Assembly: GCA_005406025.1 (NCBI GenBank)
Contig: BGZK01000219.1
Span: forward strand, 1 to 64,000
Length of the DNA: 64,000 nt
Reading direction: 5' to 3'
From: Eumeta japonica
Lineage: Eukaryota; Arthropoda; Insecta; Lepidoptera; Psychidae
In this document: one piece after another, positions 1-10,560 of the stretch
How the letters are laid out: every line of letters starts with the position of its first letter
Position numbering within the stretch: the first letter of the stretch is position 1
Made by a program: the position numbers and the translations under genes
The notes under the pieces: generated by a model
The model's database searches: none
Seen by the model: the letters and a program-made list of their open reading frames with translations, nothing else
Told to the model about the DNA's origin: nothing

Positions 1-316
1 ATATAATCCGGTCACTATAGACATTTGAATTAACAAAATTAGGGCAAGCTGAAAATTGGTGGAGACCTTGGTTTACCATTCTAAATAAAACCTCAAAGTC
101 CCCATCGATCCCGCGTGTGCGTTTCAATTATTCGGGGTCAAAGGTCAAAATTGAGGGTTTTGGGTTTTCTCGAAACGGTGAGTTTTTCGAAAAAGTACCT
201 CAGATCAAATTTGTAGCTTTTCAAATTTTCTGTAAAATGGTCCTTATGGTTTTCAAAACCTAACCATTTCGAGATATCGCCATTTTAAGTGTCACGTTAC
301 ACATGATATGCACACA
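1..316 (+). repeat. Left terminal inverted repeat arm
   Basis: It pairs with 1,197-1,536. Landmarks shared in inverted orientation are the GGTCACT outer end, the GGTGGAGACCTTGG block near 60 and the GTGTCACGTTACACATGATA block at about 290-309. The divergence between arms suggests an old insertion. Confidence 0.8.
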
Positions 317-658
317 TTTCCACGCCACCTGTGAGGTAGTGTACTCAGCGTTTTTTTAACGTGGTTTCCCCAATAGGCCTACTCCACGAACTGCTCTATT
401 GTAATTTTCAAGGGAAATGCTTTTTAATGTATAATGGAAATTGATAATGATAACTGTTATTAAATTTTACTTTAGTTTTCAATTTTTCTTGATAGTTTAA
501 TCGAGTCTCAAATTCTATTTCAACTGTCATGTCTTCGATTTCTTCTTCAGTCTTCTGGATTTAGTTCATTATCAGCCAAGAGTTTGAACTTGGTAATTGA
601 TAAAATGTTGTATGGCAGATGCGGATGTAGGAGGAAGACACGACAGTTGTACTTGTTT

Positions 659-892
659 TTATTCCGTGTGTTCTTCTTCCTCGTGTTGTCGTTTAACAGC
701 AACTATAGAATTTTTCCGGGTGTACGCTTTTCGACAATCCACGTGAATCGTAACGGATTTCTGAGTTCTTAAGAACACAGCAAAATCATCACCTCTCGCG
801 ACACTGGCCGCGATTAAAGCCGGCATTCGACTGACCTCAACTGTTGTATTTTCAGTCAAAAGTTTATTGCAAATAAAGCAAAAGTTCGACAT
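659..892 (-). pseudogene. N-terminal zinc-binding fragment of a transposon-type protein
   Basis: A 77-residue minus-strand frame begins with Met at 892 inside the long-TIR element. It shows CFIC near residues 5-8 and HVDCRKAYTRK near residues 50-60, a C-x2-C ... H-x2-C arrangement. From memory this resembles the start of large uncharacterised proteins encoded by insect repeats; I cannot name the family. It stops after an acidic HEEEEHTE tail and no catalytic domain follows, so this is a truncated remnant. Location inside the element supports its being the former transposon gene. Function is not assigned. Confidence 0.45.
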
Positions 893-1196
893 TTTTGAAA
901 TATTTAACAGTACAAATAACGTAAATGGTAGACGCTCATAAAAATATGTATATTCACTTCAACCAAACGTTTCACACTAAAAAGAAGCAGGTATATGAAC
1001 GACACCATGCGGACAATAGACTACGCAGATGTTTTCAAGGCCGTAAGGGTAGAGGGATTCAGTTAGGGACTGACTATCTTATGGGTCTATGTTTTAGGAT
1101 GATATATTCTAAATAGAATAGTGTATTATACATAAGAAAGACACAATATGGATATTTACTTGTCTTGGATGCCTAAATACCTATGTACGTGGCTTA

Positions 1197-1536
1197 TGTG
1201 TGCATATCATGTGTAACGTGACACTTAAAATGGCGATATCTCGGAAATGGTTAGTTTTTTGGAAAAAACCACAAGGACCATTTTTATAGAAAATTTGAAA
1301 AGCTACAAATTTGATCTGAAGTACTTTTTCGAAAAAACTCACCGTTTCCGAGAAAAACCCAAAAAACCTCAATTTTTGACCTTTGACCCCAGATAATTCG
1401 AAACGCACACGCGGATCGATGGGGACTTTGAGGTTTATTTAGAATGGTAAACCCAAGGTCTCCACCAATTTTCAGCTTGCCCCTAATTTTTGTTAATTGG
1501 ATCCTATTTTTATGTCTAAAGTGACCGAACTAATAT
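1197..1536 (-). repeat. Right terminal inverted repeat arm
   Basis: Inverted partner of bases 1-316, slightly longer because of small A/T-run indels. Open frames predicted inside it are by-products of the repeat. Confidence 0.8.
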
Positions 1537-1709
1537 GCATACTAAGGTTTGAATTACCAAATTGAAGCTTTTTAATTTACACAGAAACAACAATAATGTT
1601 ACAATTGAAATTAAATATATACTGCATTGGTATGTCGGTGATATGGTGTGCGGCGACGCGATCTCAAAGATCGTACCCGTTAGAAAATTATTAGATCAAT
1701 TAATGAGGC

Positions 1710-1763
1710 AGTACACACACACACAGACACACACGCACACACGCCTACGCACACGCGCACGCA
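1710..1763 (+). repeat. (CA)n-type microsatellite
   Basis: Imperfect ACAC/ACGC dinucleotide run. The open frame crossing it is low-complexity and not a gene. Confidence 0.9.
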
Positions 1764-1823
1764 CTTTTAAGAACTTGAGCCCAGATTGAACTCATGTTCG
1801 TGGACTGGGCGTGGAGGCCGAAT

Positions 1824-1875
1824 GCCTCACATGCCACATACTGGCATGTGAGGCCAGTATGTGGCCTCACATGCC
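1824..1875. repeat. Nested palindrome cluster
   Basis: GCCTCACATGCC (1,824-1,835) is followed after 7 nt by its exact reverse complement GGCATGTGAGGC (1,843-1,854), and then by the forward form again (1,864-1,875). CCACATACTGG and CCAGTATGTGG form a second overlapping inverted pair, so two alternative hairpins are possible. Confidence 0.85.
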
Positions 1876-2298
1876 TCACAACTCAAAATCTACATCTTAT
1901 ATATATTGTGGAGCGTAATTCTGGGGAGCGTCCTTCTGGATCTTTGATGAAGTCCATGAATTCAATTATTCAAATAAAAGGTAATTAGAAGACCAGTACT
2001 TTTTGATAGATTCTTCAATGTCTCTTTTTACGAATTTCAGTACGGTATTTCTATTGTATTACTTATACCTAATAATCCACTTTTCTATCACTATCGAAGC
2101 TTGTGTATTTGGGCATCAGCCCTCGTCTACTCTCTTCTATGTTTCACTATCTACTACTTCTCTTGTCTTTCGCAAGCTTGTATTTTACTATTCTATTGCA
2201 CTTTCGTAATCAAATTTTTGAATCGAATGCGGACCCTCATTTGCGAAACTAAGCACGGAAGCCGGACGCCACGCATGCCACTTACCCCTAGCCTAACT

Positions 2299-2302
<4 letters not shown>

Positions 2303-2350
<48 letters not shown>
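2303..2350. repeat. (TA)n microsatellite
   Basis: About 24 consecutive AT dinucleotides. Confidence 0.95.
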
Positions 2351-2356
<6 letters not shown>

Positions 2357-5300
2357 CAAGTCTACAAGCTCAAAAATGGATGAGTACCTTGCTGCATTCT
2401 TAACTTCAAGCAATTTTAAAATTTTCCACATTACATTAATTCAAAATGTTTTCATTGAGTTGCGGATATCGTTTCTTAAAAGTTATTGGACGAATAGCCT
2501 CGTTTACTCAAAATCATCTGACATTTATCTACGGCGGGTTGCTCGCTACCGACGCAGTCGCCCCCTGACGTCGTCACGTGCCGGCGAACTTAACCTATTC
2601 ATTCATTACAGGGAAGCGATCGTTCATTAGCCGAACGGGTAACCTTTGTTGGGATGCGAGTAACGAACGTTACGCCATCATGAACATACTTTTACCTACA
2701 TTGCTCTTATATTAATATACGAAGTTGTTGTTGCGATATGTTTTACCTAGTTTATAAAACTATTAGATCACCCGATTACCAAACTTACCCATATTCCTTT
2801 TATTTCTGATTGAGAGACCTTATAAGCTCTCCATGCTAACACACTACGATTTTTAGAGTGGTGACTTTTATCGTGACCATAAGGATGACAGTGTCCCATA
2901 CAGACGGCTTAACGTGTGCTTTGAGCGAGCGAAGCGAGCGGTTACATTTCATAGAAGTTTAAAACTCATTAGTCGATTCGTGGTTATGATCTAACACGCT
3001 ACCTTCTGGTTCGACGGCAATGCCATTAATCACGCTGCTACCGCTGTATAGACATAGTGTGGAATTGTATTTCGAGTATCTCATTTTGGAACTGGTGATA
3101 GCGATAGCATCCTCATCTAGTAGAAGATACGAAATGGTATTTTGCGTGACGCCCTAGAGTAGACTATCTCTATAGAACTCTCCCTTTCGTTCAATACGTT
3201 GGCACGAGATGGATAGAATGCCCTAGAAGGAAATAAATGTAGGACCGCCGATAGTGTGCACCACTGAACACTATTCCTCCAATTCAGGTCAAGATTGAAA
3301 TTATCCGTCATTGCATGTTTCGATGGCAAAGCAAAACATCGTGACGAGACTTGGGAGTTTCATCCTTGGCCTTAGGCCTGTATGAGGGCGTAGTGCTCCC
3401 TTTTATGCGTGTGCTATGTTTGTATAAGCGTAGGAGGTGACGGGAGAATGTACTCAAAGGTTTCGGAGTCGAATACGTGATTAAGTTGTCGTTGGTAACA
3501 GTACGTACTAATAATTCCGAGAAACACAATTATGGCGCAGTTTAATTTTACATGCAGCAGTATTGTATTTTAATGAGATATTATGGGCGATAACTCATTA
3601 TTTATTTGATATTTTTGAATGGAATCTGGAGGATTCTCGCTTGTTTTTTTAATGGAATATTAATAAAAAAATAATTATAGATATAAAATAGACGCACAAT
3701 AAAATAACATAGTCATTAAAATGCATTTACAGCTTTTCTCGAGTTTTGTTAAAATGCGTTTGACCGCTATAGATTTCCTATTAATTTGAATAAAACTGGA
3801 CTTACCTGAATTATACAAATTTTTGGTGTTACAAATGTTGAAAACCGAAGAATGGTAAAATTTTGAAAGTTTTTAAGTTATATTTAAAAAAATAAACAAC
3901 ATATATTAAAATAAATAAAACGTGCTCAATATGTTGTGTCATATAATTTATACAACAAGAAAATATTTAAACTATACCTCCATTCCATTCTGCTTAAATA
4001 CTCACAAAAAAGGAGCATTATATTGTATGTAGGAAACTTTGCATGATTTCTGTTTTCTCTTAATGTCAATGAATAGTGTTAAATGCAATTTGAAATACGC
4101 TAACGTTTTGTTTACAATGTGCATTAGAATAATGGAAGAATGCAAAAAATAAACATACAGTTTTTTATTTGTCCATCTTTTAGGCAATATAATTGATAAC
4201 TATTGAATCAATCAAACTGATTGACATAACAAGCCCGCAAGCATAAATTATTGATTTTGCTTGCAGTTGCAATCAACTAAAGAGTCAAATGTCTAATTAG
4301 AATTGCTTGCATAGTGCCATGAATTGACAACTTATTATTATATATTACGAATTACATATTTCGGTCACATTTCGAATGACGACTTATTATTATATAATAC
4401 AATATTGTGTTGTGTAAATTTTTTGTAGGAAAAGCTACCTCGTTATCTTTAATGTTCTGCTCTGAAAATGAAGATTCTAATTTTCGTCATCAAAAAAATA
4501 TGGCCAAAATATGACCACTTATGCTTAATATTTTGAAACTCGTAAATAAATTAAAATTTACGAAGTATTTGCCATCGATATTGAATTATGAAATTTGACA
4601 TTAAAGGTCTGCTTAAGTAAAGGCAAAAATCACCGATATTCAGATTTTTATATATTACAACACCGGTATATATTTTTTATATTTACAAACTTACGTATAC
4701 AATTAAATTGGGGACAGCGATGTAGGTCAATATACAAAAGAACATTTTTTAATTTCCAGCTAAAGAAATTTAAGATCTTCAAAACATCGAATATTTGAAA
4801 AAAAAAATCAAAGAATAATTTTATAAAAAAAAAACAAACGATTCAAATTTCTTGGGGCCAGTATTTTGTCAATGTCAGTATCGAAAACAAAAAAAAATAT
4901 CGAGGCTCTTGATGCATGAATTATCTATAAAAATAATTGAGTTTGTTCGGAACTTACTGACAGTGAGTTCAATTCACACTTTTTTTTAATTCTAGTACGC
5001 TAAAATAATATGTCTTGCTATGTTAACGTATGCCACATGATTTATGTTTGTTTTTCATAAACGACCAAGCAGAGATAAAAATCTGAGGAACATATCTATG
5101 TTCCTGTTTTCTGATCAAAAACACCTAACACAAGCATTTATTGCACTCATTTCGCACACACACTCTGAGTCAATGCTAGACGACCCATTCCGCACAGAAT
5201 GTTTCAAAATCGCATCATCCATAATTTTGGTAGCGTTTGAAAATAAATTTATGTATGCATTACATATTTAATATCTTTACGTCATAACAAGCTGGAAATC

Positions 5301-6845
5301 AGTTAAGAAACCATTTCGTGTGAAATTTTATATTAAAAATTCCTTTGAGTTTCATGTCAAAGTTGAGTACTATGTCCTATTTAACTTTTAAGTCTAAGTT
5401 CAAAATTACGTAAATAATAGTAGTCAAGTGAATTCGGCCAGTGACATTTTTTTTTGTTTTGAAATCGCTTATCTAACTCGTAGGATAATAAATATACCGA
5501 AAAAATATCATTTTTTGCCTAGATGTCTATGGTACAATTTTTTTCTCAGATTCCGTATTAAACCCTTTCCGTATTAAGATGAATTCATTAGGATTCACCA
5601 CTGTACACTGGATCTCCTTTTGCATATTTATCACTAGCCGAAATTCATTTACATTTTTCCTATTTGAACGTATATTAAATTTTAGGTTTGGTTTTTAAAA
5701 CACGAATTAGATGTTTGAGTTTAATTTGTTTATTAGCACTGAAAAAATGGGTTAATTAATTTTCAGAAGATGAAAGGGGATTAATTGCCTTGCTCGTCTT
5801 TAATCTTTTTAAAAGGGAGAAACTTGACGAGGCTACACGGGAATAAATGAAATTTTTATACCTACCGCCGGTTAATGAATGCTTAATTCATTTGCAGGTA
5901 TAAAGCCGCTGAAAAAGACATTTTTGAATACACGATATCATAATCACATAAAATACCTCAAAGAGATACTACTTACAGACTAGTCCAGAAATTTGTATTT
6001 CTGTTTATTTTAAGTTTATACAATGAACGATTTGTTTGTTGGTTTACGTAGAATCTGAAAAAATATTCCGTTTAAATTTATAAGTAGTTTGCATTTGTTC
6101 GTATTTAAATTAGCTGCTTTTACTGTCAGTGAATTTCGCAGACCGAGCAAAAGGAAAATTGCTGTAATTTTTTTAGCGGTCGTTATTCGTTTACATCCAC
6201 TTTAGATTCCGTAAACGGAGCAGACCATAGAGTGCCAGCGATTAGAATGAGCGTTTTATATTTCCAAATCCACATTTACTGTCTCGGTTTTGTGTCCGCT
6301 TCCTCGAGCCCCTGATCATCGTTGGCACCGCGCGTTCACTGCCATTATTCTACATTTATTGCATGCTATTTATATGGCTATCCTTTTATTTTGCATTTTC
6401 TAAGGCTTTTCGGTTTCAGTTTTTAAAATAACAGCTTCACTAAATTCGTAGCGTATTAGATAGTAGAACGTACTAGACTAGAGTGCTTTGAAGACTAGCT
6501 TTTCTACTCAACAAAATCACTTAGCAATCAACTCATTGATTGTTGTCATTGTCAATGGATTTAAATGTATTTCATGATATCATAAAAATCATATAAATTC
6601 ACTACGCTAGTACAATGTTATAGACATGTTGATGGGCAATAAAAACTTACTTTATACTATGTAAAAAAGTAGATATTTCATTTCGTCTTCAGCGATAGTA
6701 TTGGATCAATAGATTGCATCTGTACTGAGTCATCAATCAATCAAACAATTAAAATAAAAACAAAAAAAAAATATGTAATTGCCTACGAAGGCTGCCATTT
6801 GTGTCCTGAATTTTTAAAAGAAAAAAAACATCTATCAATTAAAAT

Positions 6846-7105
6846 GGTTTCATTGCCTTTCAAAATATTCGCCATGATGATAGATGGACTTTTGCATACG
6901 CTGAAACCGATTTTTATAGCGCTTTTTATATTCTGATTGAGGTATCTTCAAAACGTGCATTTTGGACGCATCAACGGCCTCTTCGTGACTTGAAAAACGT
7001 TGACCACGTAATTTATACTTCACGCTTGGGAATAAGTAGAAATCGATGGGTGCCAAATCGGAGCTGTACGGCGGATGACCCGTCAATTCGAAAAACTGAT
7101 TTACC
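6846..7105 (-). pseudogene. mariner-type transposase, C-terminal fragment
   Basis: The minus frame reads into HPPYSSDLAPIDFYLF, the signature around the last catalytic Asp of mariner (DD34D) transposases, then KLRGQRFSS and ends with a C-terminal HHGEYFE block. The upstream two thirds, including the other two catalytic Asps, are absent; sequence switches to the gypsy element at about 7,105-7,110. No inverted terminal repeat is obvious nearby. It is a dead remnant with a different sequence from the mariner pieces at 24.1 and 38.3 kb. Confidence 0.85.
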
Positions 7106-7191
7106 TTTAAGTTAGCATAAAGGCAAGATCAACAAGCCGTTTCCAGTCTCGATACCGAACCGCTCAGCCTCGATCTCGTACAAAGGAAAAA

Positions 7192-7734
7192 TTGCCATCA
7201 ATGATATGTTACTATCACTGCCGATTCGGAGCTCAAGCTCGAAACTGCACCTCGCCCTGCTTACTTAAGAATGCCCAACAGCAAGAAAATGAAAGAACGT
7301 TGTCACAAGCAGAACGCGGCGTTCAAGAATATTCACACCGTCTATGCGTCACGAACAAGAAAACCGGACTATCATCCCTGGTAGACACGGGAGCCAATAT
7401 ATCCGTCCTACCCAGAATAAAAGGCTTCACCGCCACATCTCTACCATCCAAGCTCTACGCCGCAAACAAAGCAGTAATTTCAACCTATGGGGAAAAAGCG
7501 CTGGAACTCGATTTCAACCTACAACGACAATACAAATGCAAATTTACTGTGGCAAACGTATCAAAGCCTATCCCTGGAGCCGATTTCCTCAAGCATCATC
7601 AACTTGTCGTAGTACTGAAAAGCAAGAAATTGATGGATAACGTCAGCAATCTCAAAACCAATGAATACCTAAAAACCTTGAATATGTCTGTAACACGCAG
7701 CATTGATTCACAAAACATTATCACAGCATCTTAG
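7192..7734 (+). pseudogene. gypsy gag-end zinc knuckle and aspartic protease
   Basis: This 180-residue open frame contains a Cys/His cluster near residues 5-22 (CYYHCRFGAQARNC, then C), a variant nucleocapsid knuckle. LVDTGANISVLP around residue 61 is the active-site D-T/S-G motif of retropepsins. KPIPGADFLKHH, near residue 125, matches the usual second conserved block. It is the longest intact piece of the element and reads into stops at 7,734 before the RT. The retropepsin would have processed the polyprotein; here it is a fossil. Confidence 0.85.
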
Positions 7735-7959
7735 GTGAATTTCCCAGAACCACAAGATTAACAGAAATGACGCTATAGAATAAAATCGAAGTCCAACATT
7801 TTATAGAAAAAGAAGACCAACCTGTACACTGTTGAACTCGCCCGATACCTTCACATTGATATGAAAAAGTCAGAATGTACTTTATAGACCTAAGAGGCGG
7901 AGACGGAGAAGGACAAGAGTTTATGATCGTCACGGCTCGACGTCGTACCGAAAAAGAAC

Positions 7960-8640
7960 GGAGATATGTGAGTCTGCGGGGACTACCATCGTTAAAATGC
8001 CATTACAAAATACCCCTCGTCAGAGAATTCACTTACCAACTCTTCGGAAAAATGATATTCAACCTCAAAAATGACCTCAACCGCGTCTATCAGCAAGTAA
8101 AGTTTGTGAAGAGGATATAAAAAGACGGCCATAATAACACCAATGGGATTATTCGAATTCCCTCGGATGTGCTCGGGGCTGAAAAACGCAGGCCCGACAT
8201 TCCTACAATACATACGCCAAGTACTTATTGGACTACATTTCGTTACCCCCATTCATCGAAAACGTCTTGATTGCATCAGAAAGCGAAAAGCAACATCGTG
8301 AACATCTACGAATAGTATTAGGAAGACTCGAAAAGCACGGAGCCACAATCAATTACGCTAAATGCAATATTGTCCAGCCAGAAGTAAAATTCCTCGGATA
8401 CATTATATCAAAAGAAGGTATCAAACCATCACTAGAAAAGGTTACACACATCATAGACTATCCTAAGCCCTAGACTATCGAAGAACTTCGACGCTTTCTC
8501 GGAGTGTTAAATTTCTATCGTGAACGTATACCTAACGCCACGTCCATACAATCGCTGCTCACTGTATACCTACATAATGTCAAAAAGCAAGACAAAACTG
8601 AAATTCAATGGACCGAAAAATCATTGCAAGCATTCGAAGC
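7960..8640 (+). pseudogene. gypsy reverse transcriptase, broken and active site lost
   Basis: Fragments in shifting frames match the RT palm and thumb. Around 8,250 the frame reads FIENVLIASESEKQHREHL, where active elements have Y-I-D-D-V-L: both catalytic aspartates are changed (D to E and D to N). It continues with AKCNIVQPEVKFLGYIISKEGI (8,358-8,423) and, past a stop at 8,471, with EELRRFLGVLNFYR (about 8,480-8,520). Part of the upstream RT is scrambled or frame-shifted between 7,740 and 8,225. Clearly non-functional. Confidence 0.85.
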
Positions 8641-8689
8641 GTGTAAAATAAGCATAAGCGACGCCCTTTAACCGCGCACCCGTTATATT

Positions 8690-9090
8690 GAGCTCCGTAT
8701 GCATTATTATACGACGCTTTCGACAAATCAGCCGGCGCAGTACTACAACAATACATAAACAGAAAATGGTAACCACTAGGATACTTTTCAGAAAAAAAAT
8801 CTCAAACGCACAATGCAGATATTCAACATACGACCGAGAACTCCAAGCGATATACATGGCTGGGAAATACTTCAGAAAAATGTTCGAAGGACGACCGCTC
8901 ATCACATACACAGGCCATAAGCGAGATAATTTATTCAATGTAACGTCAACTAATGAAACGCCAAGAAGAGCAAGACATTTGTTTATCAATTAATTCACAA
9001 CTGATATAAGACGCATAAGCTAAACGAAATATCGTCGCCGATGCACTCAGCCGCGACGAAACAATATCTGACCCAACAACAATCGAATTG
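8690..9090 (+). pseudogene. gypsy RNase H remnant
   Basis: At 8,700-8,760 the sequence reads YDAFDKSAGAVLQQ, corresponding to the TDAS-type first RNase H motif. Around 8,820-8,890 a YSTYDRELQAIYMAGKYF block in another frame matches the conserved catalytic-Glu helix. NIVADALSR near 9,032-9,055 marks the domain end. Several frame changes separate these blocks. Confidence 0.75.
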
Positions 9091-9329
9091 AGTCGGAACA
9101 AATAAAACGATCCTACCATAATAAAACTACTGCAGCAAGATAAAATATTAATGAAAAAAATATCATCCCAAATACGAACACCGAAATATACTGCGAAACA
9201 TCGACGTCAAACATTCAACTGTATATTCCGGAGCAATATTGCTATGAAGCATTTAAAAGTGTTTCAATATAAGTCACTCCGGCACACGCACTACCCGCAA
9301 GATGACGCCACGAAAATATTGTTGGCCAT

Positions 9330-9930
9330 CGATGAACGCCGACATTACGAAATGGACAAGAAGCTTCTTGTCTGCAGCTGCATACACTGCTAGAAAAACA
9401 AAATAGAGCTACACACATCCAACGTTATTTCGAATTTCCCGCCAAGCGATCGATTCCAACAGGTCAGACCGCTACCCATTACAAAGCAAGGGCACCGTTA
9501 TCTCATCACTATGGTCGACTGACAGTCGAAATGGCCTAAAGCGATACCTACAGACAGTATGACAGCCGAAAACGTAGCGGATACTGTCTACCGACACTGG
9601 ATAGTACGATTTAGATGTTCTACAACAATCACAACCGATCTAGGACGTCAGCTCGAGAGCCAGATATTCAGTAACCTAATAAAATTGATGGGCATCAAGA
9701 AAAATAGTACTACAGCATACCATCCGAAAAGTAACGGTATTGTGGAACGATAGCATCGTACACAAAAGACCGCATTACGCACCAAGCTATCGAAGTCTAA
9801 TACATGGATAGACGAACTACCTACAGTACTACTGAGTCCGCGAGCTACTCTAGGCACAGACGCCGAAGTTAACCCAGCTGAGGCTACAACCTCCGATTAC
9901 GCACGATGAACTACAGCTACGTCGAAAAAT
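9330..9930 (+). pseudogene. gypsy integrase remnant
   Basis: The zinc-binding domain is traceable near 9,300-9,395 (RRHYEMDKK, then a CSCIHC stretch ending in a stop). The core shows the three acidic positions: Asp in TMVD followed by a stop then QSKWPKAIP (about 9,508-9,545), Asp in TTITTD (about 9,625-9,642) and Glu in HPKSNGIVER (9,721-9,750) followed by a stop. The acidic triad survives but stops split the domain. The C-terminal region continues to about 10,200 in broken frames. Confidence 0.85.
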
Positions 9931-10421
9931 TGCACTCAATAATTAAAAAAAAGGCCGCAGCCTTCTACAATACATCACAATAAACAGCGCAGATTGGTAC
10001 ATAAAGACTAGCAAGTCCGCAGCCACTTATATAACCGGCTCGACGTGGAAAAGAAATCACTTCAATCGCCCTGTGAAGGACCCTATCGCGTTGTGAAGCG
10101 ATCGAATTACATATTCACATTACAATTACTTGATCGCCAGAAAAATATATAAACCGATTGAAGTAAGAAGTTTATTATAGAGCGCAATTTCCACGGACGT
10201 ACCGTAACTATTTTCAGAATTGTCCTCAATGTTTCACATATACGTTGTAAGTCGCTCCATAAATAAATTTATTTGGGTGCATGTATCTTTTTTTTTCATT
10301 AATAATAATGAGTTTATTTATATTAATTATTTAATCGTTATTTTAACAATAACATAAATAACGAAAACTTACGTTTAGGTATTTATTATATACGCATATT
10401 CAAAGCAATTTAATCCTGAAA

Positions 10422-10560
10422 ATAATAATAATAATAATCCTTTATTCGGATCTCAAAAAAACAAAAGGAAAGTAAGTATAACATCTCAACATTAACTTAA
10501 CTAAGACATACAATATTAAATAATTAAGAAAAAATTAATAAAAGGCTGAAAGGACGACCA
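10422..10560 (-). mobile_element. Possible 3' end of a retroposon with ATT-repeat tail
   Basis: On the minus strand this reads toward GAATAAAGGATTATTATTATT, a 3' end with a short trinucleotide tail of a type common on moth LINEs. The body upstream (10,450-10,900) was not recognised, so the class is uncertain. Confidence 0.4.

Larger units (their letters stand above)
1..1536. mobile_element. DNA element with long terminal inverted repeats
   Basis: Bases 1-316 reappear, reverse-complemented, at 1,197-1,536 with scattered mismatches and small indels. The two arms enclose about 880 bp. Window base 1 aligns with about base 1,536, so the left terminus is at or just outside the window edge. The interior holds only a short minus-strand coding remnant (659-892), so the copy cannot be autonomous. 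Long arms with a small core suit a foldback-like or internally deleted DNA transposon; the superfamily cannot be fixed from this copy, and no target duplication is visible because the left flank is missing. Confidence 0.8.
1540..6845. other. AT-rich non-coding stretch
   Basis: No supported gene. Apart from the microsatellites and palindrome listed separately, 2,540-2,660 and 2,860-3,530 are less AT-rich. The latter contains GAGCGAGCGAAGCGAGCGG at 2,923-2,941, the sort of motif often found at termini of moth repeats, but I could not delimit an element. 6,170-6,350 is another GC-richer patch. The short open frames here have no recognisable domain. Confidence 0.6.
7110..10230 (+). mobile_element. 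Decayed Ty3/gypsy LTR-retrotransposon interior
   Basis: Protease, reverse transcriptase, RNase H and integrase pieces occur in the usual gypsy order on the plus strand, interrupted by many stops and frame changes. No matching LTR pair is visible: the left end is abutted by a mariner fragment, and the right end fades into AT-rich DNA shortly after the IERNFHGR block at about 10,175-10,200. It is therefore a truncated, non-functional copy. It is distinct from the leftward gypsy remnant at 28.8-31.4 kb, which carries different RT sequence. Confidence 0.85.
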
